A stretch of 37,220 nucleotides of DNA from contig NW_019091564.1 of the NCBI RefSeq assembly GCF_001949145.1, forward strand, positions 422,861 through 460,080, written 5' to 3'. The notes under the pieces were generated by a model. It made no database searches. It saw nothing but the letters and a program-made list of their open reading frames with translations, and was not told the origin of the DNA. This document shows positions 1-10,000 of this stretch, one piece after another. Made by a program: the position numbers and the translations under genes. The stretch is from Acanthaster planci (Eukaryota; Echinodermata; Asteroidea; Valvatida; Acanthasteridae). Numbering within the stretch: position 1 is the stretch's first letter; each line of letters starts with the position of its first letter.

Positions 1-1511
1 AGTATCTATCATTACACATGTGCAGATTCAAATATTAATTATCAAGACGACTTCGTACTGACCTACAGATTTTTCCGCAATCAACGGGCGTCTACTGTCG
101 TATTTAGGATGGGTTACTCTATTATCGCGGCAGTTATCACATTTCCCGATCGAAATAAAGACTGCTCGCTCACCTCCCTGAATTATCCTATCCCTGCTAA
201 TGTTTAACTCTTACTTTTTAACATGATTCAAAAAATTTGTTTGTGGTTCGATTCATTTTCCTCTACGATAGCTCAGAAAATCTGTGTGCGCACCGTATGC
301 AAGCGAAGGTGCGGTCTCTATCTATTAACGCGATATTGAGAAATAGTTTCAACGACAGTAGAATAAATAAGGATAACAAGAATGGTTTTGTTTAAGAGGA
401 AACAAATTAGCCTCATTTATGATTCTCTTCCATTTTTACCTGTAATTGACTCCATTTTTCCAGTCTCCTCGTTAAAGATGCCAAACGCCGAGACAACGGG
501 ATGGGAACAATATTTTACTGCATTACCTTGTACTGTTTAATCCGAAAAGGAATGACTCATTTTTTTTCACCAGAACTTGTTTACGCAAGTCTTCAAGTTG
601 AATGTAGCAACAACTTTGACATTCATCTTATTACTTAAATTGGTGTTTTGCCGAAGGAATAATAAATATTTGTGTATTGCAAATTTCAATTTTTTTGGAC
701 TCGTTCTTTTTATCGATGTCTGAAACAATTGTTTACAATGTCTACTTGCTGAGTTTTAATTTTCCGAGAGATATAACCATCCCAAAATTTATGTTACAAA
801 TTCTAAATATCCGTTGCAGATACTTCAAAATGTATTAGAAAAGCAAAAAACTGCGACACTAATACCAACTTAATTATTCGCTAATTGCTCCAGGCGAGGA
901 GGGTAAAAGTACGATTGATACAAATCTATTGTAATAGAGATTGGGGCGCGCTTTACGCACGCAAATAGTTTTTCGGCGCAGAAGCCCTTATTGTGACTCC
1001 GAAAAAACTGGGCATTTTCGCAGTTAAAATGTGCCTTTAGACACCTTCGACCATTTTGAAATTGACATATGGGAACCCAGCAACGGATATCCAAAGGCAA
1101 GGTGGCGTTATAAATAACTGTTGAAGAGATAGACGGTAGGTAATGACGAACACGGCCAAGGAGAATTTACAAATTTCGGGAAAGTTACATCTTTTATTAA
1201 ACACTGTCAAATTTACGGAAAATGCAGAAGTTTTCTCACTGTTTCAAGAAAACGTATCCTCAGGCCATAAATTATTGATTACCTGGGCAAATATTGCCGA
1301 TTGGGAACTAACTGGCAATGCAAAATTCAAAATTTCCGATACCACGATAATAGAGTTACCGCGATAGTGTAGGAACCGATTATACAAGGCTTCGGCTGAA
1401 AAGTACGATGCGTGCAAGTGAAATTGGGGTCCGTATTTTTCCCCTCTGTTGTTCTTGAAAGTTTTTCAGCGTTATTTACCATATTTTGAGAGACTATGGC
1501 TTGAACGTACT

Positions 1512-1656
1512 GGAGGCCTGTTTGTTTGACGCGGATCCGGATTGCGATCAGTGATCCGACGCTTGTTCAGTAACGGGCCCGCCTATTAAACTGTACGCAT
1601 AGAAAGAACCGGCTTTAGGATCACTGATCGAATCCGTGTGAAATAAACGGGCCTTC
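1512..1656. repeat. MITE-like imperfect inverted repeat
   Basis: The left arm (about 1512-1558) and the reverse complement of the right arm (about 1617-1656) align as G[GA]AGGCC[TC]GTTT[GA]TTT, then AC[GA]CGGAT, then CGATCAGTGATCC. The left arm has an extra six-base insertion before the last block. About 60 bp of unrelated sequence separate the arms. The GGCC(C/T)GTTT start resembles some PIF/Harbinger-type termini, but no target duplication could be recognised, so the family is unassigned. Confidence 0.55.
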
Positions 1657-2059
1657 GATCTGATGAAGTTGATCCATTTTGATGCGTGTCACAACACCCC
1701 AATGCGCCGTGTCCGAGTCAGCTGACCTGCTTTTAGTCAATCAACATCCTCCGTCAACATCCGGATAGAAAATGAATTTACAACTGCTCTGACGGGCTAA
1801 TACGTAGACCAGACTCAAGTCGGAATCGTGACGTTTTCATCTTTTTATGCTTTGGATGTGGAGGCCGCGAGTCGTTACTTGTTTCGCGCCCTCTTGTGTC
1901 CACTGTTACTGTGAGTTCAGAAATCCCGACTTGACGGATATATCTGACAGCCGTTTGTATACAGCGAATCTGTGTGTCAATTAAATAATTACCAGGGCCC
2001 CTTGATTTTCATGACTATTCCGACGGGGTAACAACGAGCCACTTCGGTACTCCACAAAA

Positions 2060-2165
2060 GCAAGGTCATTCCGGAACAAGCGCGAGCGCTGCGGTCCGCG
2101 TAACTAGGGCACGCGCGTAACGCTGCAGACGCGCTTCATTTGGGGCATACGCTGGGTTTCTTTTT
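2060..2165 (+). promoter_or_regulatory. CpG-rich stretch, candidate TMEM128 promoter
   Basis: This block has a high density of CG dinucleotides (for example GCGCGAGCGCTGCGG and GCACGCGCGTAACG) in a window that is otherwise AT-rich and CpG-poor. It lies about 300-400 bp upstream of the TMEM128 start codon. No TATA box or initiator could be assigned with confidence. The promoter role is inferred from position and composition only. Confidence 0.35.
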
Positions 2166-2455
2166 TTCTCTCACAAGGCGTGCCATCGTGTATGAAACCC
2201 GGAAGAACAAGTCTGGCTACCCTGCTCTGCTTCTGTTTTATTTAAATCAGCTTTGGAGGGAGCCAGACTAATTTGTGGCTTTACCGATTGACAACCACTG
2301 AACTAGTTCGTGGTAACTACGCCTGCCCAGCCTACTTGTGGAATTGAAGTGGAAGAAGTTGCCTGGCGTCATTATTTTCTGTGGTTCAAGCCAACTCGCA
2401 CGTTGACTGTAGTTGTACTAGTAACTGAACACTGAGTTGCTGCATTTGTAGCATT

Positions 2456-5400
2456 ATGGCTGAAAAAAACGAAGACCAACCAGTGCCCGAAAAAGAAGAG
2501 GATGAGTTCCAACTTCGAAGGAGAAGAATTGCTCAAGTTTTTATGCAAGCGTATGGCAAAGGTCAGGACTTTCGGCCTAGGCCTACATGTTTTTTTTTTA
2601 ATTTTAGAACTTGTTTAGTATACTAATTCTATCGCCCCACTAGTGTGGCACGGACTCTCACTCCTGCTCCATCCTTAGCCACACATCCGTATACTACGCA
2701 ATTTCATATTGGCGTACTGAAAATTTTCGGCGCACCCACTTATCGTTCCTGGGCGCAATTTCTTTTGCACACTAGAGATGGTCCTTAGCCTCTCCGCATT
2801 CTTAGCGCCATTTATTGAATGATTTCACTCACACTGTTCTGGTATTTTCCAGTCTTTTTGCCTTCACCCATTCAATCTCATGGGCTCACTCTCACAGTCG
2901 CCATCTTTAAAATAAGGTCGTTCCGTCATTACGTCACTTGACCCCTCATTTTTTCGACAGCTGTTCCATGACAAGACATCTAATCTGCTGCCCAAGTTTT
3001 GGAAGAGCCCATTGGTACATGTAGTATTTTATTGATCAGTCGGTGTATTAGATATGTCTTCTAATATAAACCAATCATGCACCACGAGCACTGCCAGGAA
3101 AGAAACCCAGTGGTACACTGCAACTTCAGATTTTCTCCCCTTTAACCCAAGTTTTTAAGTTCAGTTGCAGAATACCCTGCATGTTCAACCTCATAGCCAG
3201 GTACAGGTCAAAGTGTCACGCTCTTCTCAAGGGATTTTCACCTTGTACCGGTCGTACTAATTAACGTCAACACAACGTCAACACATGATAGTAACGTCAA
3301 CACACCCAAATCACGTTCTAAGTTAACAGAAACGCAATTCAATAGCAATATAAAGGCTAAAATACAATTTGGCTAACAACAGCGGGCGACATTTGGGGGG
3401 AAAAAGCCATTTTATTTCACGAAAATAACACCCTCCGCACAGCCACGAAAGACGAAAGGTAGCCATGTTGCCTCTCGGTCAGACGTACCATACCATTACA
3501 CTACAGAGGGTCACCTTTATACAGTGAACCGTGGTACGGTCCAAACGCCGTGAGAAGGCAAGATGGTGGCGAACAGCGGCGCTGCTCAGAGACAATTTTT
3601 TCGCGTGAAAAAACTCCCTTGAAATGTAAAATGTTAACTCGGTTAAATAGAATTTATTCCTAAGCGTATACATCATAGTTCGATACGTCTGTTTTCTGTT
3701 TTCAATGCATTTTGCAAGTGTTGACGGTGTGTTGATGTTACTATCAATGTGTTGACGGTGTGTTGACACTGATTAGTACGACCCCCTTGTACCCACGTAA
3801 TCAGTCATTCCAGGGGTTGTTTTTTAGAGTGGCGGGGTATTCTGCAATTGGGCCTACTCTAGTTTATATTTTGCCATCACCCGGTCACACTTGAACTGAC
3901 CCCGTGGAATTTTTAAAGAAAAGAAATAATACTTGATGCCCCTTTCATAAACTTACATGTAGGCCTATGTTTGCTAAGTAAATGCTTTGGAATTTTCTCA
4001 GCTAAATTTCACTTTTTGGGACATGTTATCACATGGTTGTGATAACATTTTAAGGGAAGATTAGCATCGTGCGTACATGGAACTCTCCTTGTTAAATGCG
4101 ATCCTTGTGACCAAGTGATTGGCCATTGGTTATCGATGCACAACATTTATGACTCATGCCCTCAGTTTGAGACCTAATTTGGGCTGTATCAAGTTTTTCT
4201 TAAGTTTTTCAAACTTATTGTGTTAAGTTGAACCCTACATTGATTTGCAGAATATTTCATCGCTTTTTGTGATTCACGGCTCTGGAAGATTTTTTTTCAG
4301 TTGTAGAAATAAAATTGTACTACTATAGCCTTATCTGAATCCAGTCTTGTGCACTTGAAGTCACAATGACAGTTGTGTGAATGAAACCAAAGATTTTTTA
4401 GTGGTAAATTATGCATTGCATAAATCCCAAAATATACTCTCTGAATGTTCAGTTCTATGCCGGTAGAAGAGTAAAAAACAGTTGGGGGACTGGTTCACAG
4501 GCTAATGTCCACTGCCAAGTGCGAAAGTCTGGTCATAATCGATTTGATGCTATGTTTCACTTATTTCAAACTTCCTGCACACTTGTCACACCTGCAGTTC
4601 ATTCTTAACTCCATCTTTTAACACCATCTTGTTGCTCAGACTTGAAGAACATTGACCCTAAGAGGTTGGAGGAACTACAGAGACGAAGAGAGATGGGTGA
4701 GACAGAGACTGAACCAGGGTCACCATACAACATACAGACAGTGTTGTGGATTCTAGGATCCTTTGCTGTCCTGTACTACACCGATCTTATTCCAGCCATC
4801 AAAGAAGACCACAGGATATACAGGTATTTAGATCTCACTGTGGGTTGCTCAGACCCGCTCTCCAACCGACCGCTGTTTGGTTGGTTGGCTGGTTTGACTA
4901 ACCACTGACGGTTAGATGTCAAATTGCCAGTTTGACTGTGGAGGTGTATTTGAAATAGAGTAAAACCACTGCAGTAAATTGATAGTCTCACAGTCGAAGG
5001 ATAAGAAGACTTATGTTCCTGGGCAGGACACTTTACATCAACTACATTGCTTCCCTTTACCCATGAAGCTTATGAGCTTGTGAAAGCAGAGTGTGGTCAT
5101 AACCTATTTTGTTGATTACTGCCCAATGCCCTCACACCTCAAACACAAAAACTGACCCTTCTTGGTGGGTGTGTATATTATTGTGGCCAAATTGGTAATT
5201 CTGGGGACTGCATACCCCTTGTTTTGATGCCGAGCGACTGCCCAGTCACTCAGTCAGGTCCAGTGTTGAGTTGCCATGACGTTTGGCCAGTTACATTTCC
5301 AGAACAAAATAAATGAGGTCCTAAAAGGCACTATACAGTCTGGTTACATGTTTTTGTTATTAAAGCAAACTTGTTATTGCAAAAGTTCAATGAACTTTTT

Positions 5401-6119
5401 TTCAAAGTTAGGGAGCAAAAAAGTACCATTCTGGCAAATCATCTATCTTGACATTACTGTTTCAGGTAACTTCATATTTTTTCTTCACTTTTGTGTCTGA
5501 TCGTCATTCAGAACCTGGCTGTATTTAGGTTTAATTTTGATGGCCGTCCACATCAGCATCGGTTCTTACCTCATAATCTTCCTGAGCTGGATCAAGAAAA
5601 ACAGTGACTGGGAGAAAGCATCTCCCATGGCTATACCCCTGGCAACTGGAACATTTGTCTTTGGTGCAATTTGGTGAGTGTTTCAAGAAAGCTGTTGCTG
5701 TTTTTTGTTTTGGAAGTTGCTCATTGTTTGTTCACTTGTTGACAGCTGAATGAAATGCTCCCTTTGACAACGTGTTAAACTTGATGTCAATCAATTAAAT
5801 ATTCACACTGGGGAAAAACTTTAACATTCTTGTCCATGTTCAAAACCAAGGACCTCAAGCAGTGAAATCAAAAATTTATCTTGTGTCATTACATGCATAT
5901 AATCATGAGATACACGTAGATTCAAAGCTCTTGTTAATTTGCAGTGTCATACAAAAGCAGTGCGACATTGACAACAGATTTTTGTTTGTACATTTTTTTA
6001 TTTTACTTTACAGTCTCAACATTGCTATTTGGCCGGTGTACGGTTTCCTGACTCCACTGATGATGTTTACGCTATTCATGGGTTTTGTGGTCACTGTCAG
6101 TCTTCTGCCAAACATTTGA
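2456..6119 (+). CDS. TMEM128: TMEM128, transmembrane protein 128 (4 coding exons)
   Basis: The coding exons are 2456-2561, 4640-4823, 5512-5673 and 6014-6119. Junctions are GT/AG, phases agree (1, 2, 2), and the product is 185 aa, slightly longer than the human protein (about 165 aa). The N-terminus (1-66) is charged and cytosol-like, with a run of arginines near 20-24. Four hydrophobic segments follow, at about 67-86, 98-124, 135-157 and 161-183. Family landmarks include WILGSFAVLYYTDL in the first segment, CLNIAIWPVYGFLTP across the exon 3/4 junction, and LFMGFVV in the last. TMEM128 is a poorly characterised four-pass membrane protein usually placed in the endomembrane system, and no enzymatic residues are evident. 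Its gene converges on TRNT1. The start ATG was chosen because exon 1 joins exon 2 in frame and no longer upstream frame exists. The family assignment is strong; the biochemical role is unknown. Confidence 0.92.
3241..3793. mobile_element. Non-autonomous DNA transposon with long TIRs and 9-bp target duplication (MULE-like)
   Basis: The element proper is 3250-3784 (535 bp), inside TMEM128 intron 1. It is flanked by an exact 9-bp direct repeat, CCTTGTACC, at 3241-3249 and 3785-3793. The termini are long inverted repeats (about 55-60 bp) that begin GGTCGTACTAAT on the left and end ATTAGTACGACCC on the right. Each arm contains two to four copies of CGTCAACAC and a shared GATAGTAAC. The interior has no transposase-like frame. 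A 9-bp duplication with long TIRs fits Mutator-like elements, which is an inference from architecture. Confidence 0.82.
4995..5070 (+). repeat. Possible decayed CORE-SINE fragment
   Basis: The segment contains TCCTGGGCAGGACACTTTAC. This resembles the TCCTGGGCAAGTCACTTTAC core of the SINE at 27555-27898, and both lie near a TTACCC-type word. The rest of the element cannot be aligned by eye, so this is a weak call for an old copy in TMEM128 intron 2. Confidence 0.25.
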
Positions 6120-7068
6120 ATTGAGTCACAACAAATAGGAAAACGTTCGATGTGTAAAAATTAAAGTATACTTTGTGTATGTTGTACATTGTTATTGTAA
6201 TAGGCATTTCTTGATTGAAAGTAAAGTGTCGTGTAGATTTTTTATTAAACAAGTCCCAGATATTGGTATTTTCACCAAAATATCTCAGGAAATCTGCTAT
6301 ATATCAAAGTGAATCTATATTATATCAGATAACTGTTTACTGAAGACTGTAATTTCAGTTGAAAAAAATTCCCTTTGAAAAGTATTGAAGAAGATTCAGA
6401 GTGTTCATGTTTTCACTATGAACCCTGTTGGATTTTAAACTGAAAATGCATGTTGGTTTTCTTATCTGTTCTGTTGAATTATTATAAAATGACAAAAATG
6501 AAATGATTTCATATAATTACAACTGAACAATAAACGCCTGTGTTTACTTTGTAACTCTTTTGTACAAATGCAGACAAAATGTTTCCATTGTTGACTGAAA
6601 TAAAAAAATCTTGCATGGTATTTTGGTGACCTACAATGCTTCAGTATTTCTCCATTTCTTAGACCAATATTTCATACATAACACATACATGCACTGGTAC
6701 ATGTACTATTGTTGTGTAAGCCATATCTATGACATTTAGTCCCAATGTTTTGAACAAATTAACAAAGGTAATATTGAAGATTTTGTTGGAATTAACTCTT
6801 AGCATTTTACTACATGCATAATTACAAGTAGCGCAGGATAATGAAAAATATTCAGAGAAGATTCCAGTTGAATAACTTCAGTTTTTTAGCAATGGGCCTT
6901 TTCAGACCACTTCACAGCCAAGAACTGGACTAATTTTGGGACTTACAATGCATGTAAATGTAAACTCTGAAAGAAATCCACCAGGACCTACTCAAATATT
7001 CAGTAGTCAAGACCCCAGCACTCTCCGCCACATCTCTGCCAAGTTCTTACAAGCCTTCAGTTCTTCCA
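6120..7068. other. Convergent intergenic region (3'UTRs of TMEM128 and TRNT1)
   Basis: No coding exon is recognised in these 949 bp. The two genes end facing each other. Plus-strand poly(A)-type hexamers occur at 6160-6165 (ATTAAA), 6529-6534 and 6599-6604 (AATAAA). On the minus strand the only clear AATAAA (TTTATT on plus) is at 6241-6246, which would place the TRNT1 3' end inside the TMEM128 3'UTR if used. The rest is AT-rich and unremarkable. Confidence 0.55.
6160..6604 (+). terminator. Candidate TMEM128 polyadenylation signals
   Basis: ATTAAA lies at 6160-6165, 41 bp after the TMEM128 stop codon. AATAAA hexamers follow at 6529-6534 and 6599-6604. Any of these could be used, and alternative 3' ends are possible. 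The call rests only on hexamer matches and position. Confidence 0.4.
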
Positions 7069-10000
7069 TCACCTGCCGCTCTTTGTCGTGTGATCCAGCG
7101 TCTTCAGCAGCTCCTCCTTGCTGAGCCTGAAATTGCTCTCCATCCACCTTTCTCTCAGTCTCTCCAGAATCTGCCCAAACTCCCGCCCCTTGGGAACACC
7201 CGCGGTTATCAGGTCCTTGCCGGTGATGGGGAACCTGGGTATCTCCCAACTGCTGAGTCTCTCCAACAGTTCTTTGTCCCCTCGGTACTTCAGGACTTCC
7301 TGGGTGTACGCAAGGATGTTCTTTTCTTTCCCTTGGAGCTGCCCCAAAGAAATAATTACAGTTATCCAAATGAAACTCCTGAAATGGTGTAATATGGGGA
7401 GTACCGTATAGACTGTGGCACATACATGTAGATCTTTTTTTGCTAGGTTGCAAGCACTTTTTGAGAACCAGTAGTTGGTAAAACTATAGCTGGCCGTGAG
7501 AGCAGAACCATGAGAATTATTCAGTGAGTGCTTAAAAAATTTCAGGGACATAATAAAACACCGAGTGATGGCAACTAGTGCACAAAAAAGCTTCCCATGG
7601 TAACACTAATGAAGTACATGTTTAAAATGCATTTTGAGGCAAACATTGCAAATCATGGGCGAATTTTTGGCCAACTTGAGCTGCCCATAATGGTGTTGTC
7701 TGTTAGGCAGGCATATAGATACCTGTATAAATAGCATAGTCTATTGCCATGGATTGACCAACTGGGATCCAGAATTCACGTTTGCTTGAAGACAAAATAT
7801 GATTAGATTTTGACCTTTGCCCCTGTGACTTTTTTGTGAAGATTTTGTGAAGGAATCTATGTCACAATTTTGCACTTGGGAAGCTGGGCTCTACCCAATC
7901 CTGTTAGAGCCTTAAAAATGTAGCATACTGTAGTTGGTGGAGTGATGGATGTGCCGTCTTAAGATATTTGCCACTCACTTCTATGCAATAGAGAGAATGT
8001 GGTGAATGGCAGCAATACTAAATGTCATGTGACATGAGTTCCACCATTCAAATGACAAGGATCTGTGTTTCAGTTACTTAATGTCTAATATTTGACCACC
8101 AGACAACCTGACAGATAAATGCAACACCATAACGCAGTGAGTAAAGTTTGCCCATACCGAAACAACAAGGTCTTGATATGGCTTCAGTGGATTGCTGGCA
8201 TTGTACTTGTCGTCCCTCTCTGTAATAATGAACAGCGCCGTCTTCCTCTCATCGGCCGATATCTTGAGACGAGCTTCCAGCTGTAGAACCTCCACGTCAG
8301 TCTTGAGCAAGGACGACAGGAAGGTCATAGGCTTGGGGTCCAGTGACTTAGATCTTGCCCAAACACGACGGAAATTGGTGATGTTGGTCAGGGGAGGTAG
8401 GCCTAAAATAGAAGTTTTCCAAGAGAGTTTTTAACGCTCTGTGTTTTAAGAAAAATCGTACCTATCTAAGCACTAGGAAATTTTTTGTGTCTGCCTTGCC
8501 CTCATTAGATTTCTGGCAGACGGAAGTTCATGTACAGCTGTGTCAAGGATACCCAGCAGCACTCTGATAACCAAGTCATTTTCCGTCAAGTCGCAAGTCA
8601 ACTTTTCCCTTGTCAAATTACAAGCCATTTTGTCCCAAGTACAGTCAGTAAAGTCACAAGTCAATCTTCCCAATTCAAGTCCCAATGCAAGTCAAATCCT
8701 TACACCAATATGACATGAATGATGGCGAAGTCAAGGTACCACACGTGTGTGGAGTCAGCAACAGATTCAAATGTGTTGACAAAGTTTAGATAGCATCATC
8801 GGCTCACATGCACGATGTGTTGCACAGCAGCAGCATCTGCAATTGGTGTGCAACGTGGTTGTACTTCAGCAATTTCATCCATGCTCATTTGCAAGCGCTC
8901 TTCTTTGCAATGTTGCTGCTTGTGATGAAACATCCATCTGTCAACTGGCTGTCAATCATGTACTTATTCAGCAGTCAAAAAGCATGTGGAGACAGAGGAA
9001 GATCTCTTCCATGGAGAAATAGCTGGCACAACCATAATCACTTACCCATGTACTGGGTGAGCTGCAGATCATGCATGCATTCCATCAGACTCGCCGCATG
9101 GTTCCCCGTCACAATCTTCTTCAATTCCAGCCAGATTCTCTCACCAGAGATGCCCGCCAGGCCATCACCATTCTCCTGGATGGCCTGCAGTGTCTCAGAG
9201 CAATGCTGGTTGGGCTGGTCGGCAATGCGGCCATAAAATCTGTGGTGTGGATTTGATAAGGAAATTTGTCGAGCAAATCGGAGAGTGTAGAGTGGTACTA
9301 GCAGATGAATCTGGGTGCAAAGAAAAGTTCTGACGAGAGAGCTTATCCCTCGGGGTCATCCATTTTTGTCATTTTCACGAGCGTACAAATTGTACGCTGG
9401 GTGGGAGGGGGTTAATTGGTTGCATACGCTTCAGAAACATGTTAAAAATGACGATTATGAATGAGTGGCCATAATTTATGCTTCCCACCGCCATAGGCGC
9501 GCAGTCTCATCGTAGTTGCAACTACTGTTACAGCACGCACATATGCAGGCTGATTCACATGGTTCCTGATCAAGCACGATGGATGATACGAGCGTACATA
9601 ATCCTCATGTACAGAAACTGGCCCACACTTGCTGCCGGGGAAGGGTTCCCAATGATGTACACTATCCAAGCAGTGGCATAACTAGGATTTTACTAGTGGG
9701 AGGGGCACAAGGAGGGCACCAGCGTCTTATGGGGGCCACCAGCTTTCAGTGGTGTGGTTTTAAGGGGCAAGCTTTTGTTAGCTTTGTTCAATACCCATTC
9801 ATCCATTTTTTTTGTGGGGGAGGGGGCACGTGTGCCCCTAGGTCCCCCTATGGCTACGCCACTGTATCCAAGATTCTACGCCTTCAACTGGACAGTTGCT
9901 CTGGTGACCAACAGCAGTGGAATGATTTTCAATGTAGGGGGGCCAGTTGTGAGGCATTCGCCATTAATTGGCCGATCCATTTAACCCCGACCCATTAGAG

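Larger units (their letters stand above)
1..2455. other. Upstream intergenic region, no gene recognised
   Basis: No reading frame here resembles a known family. The longest ones (a 74-codon frame at 1143-1367 on plus and a 76-codon frame at 870-1100 on minus) have no flanking splice logic and no recognisable motif. The stretch is AT-rich up to about 870 and becomes CpG-richer toward 2060-2160. The only structured element seen is the inverted repeat at 1512-1656, listed separately. The 3' part presumably holds the promoter and 5'UTR of TMEM128. Confidence 0.6.

Noticed and set aside
1143-1367. 74-codon plus-strand frame upstream of TMEM128
   Set aside because: No family resemblance, no supporting splice sites or codon pattern; it fits chance in a low-stop stretch.
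9579-9998. 139-codon plus-strand frame
   Set aside because: Crosses the hAT MITE and its target duplications in a TRNT1 intron; no homology.
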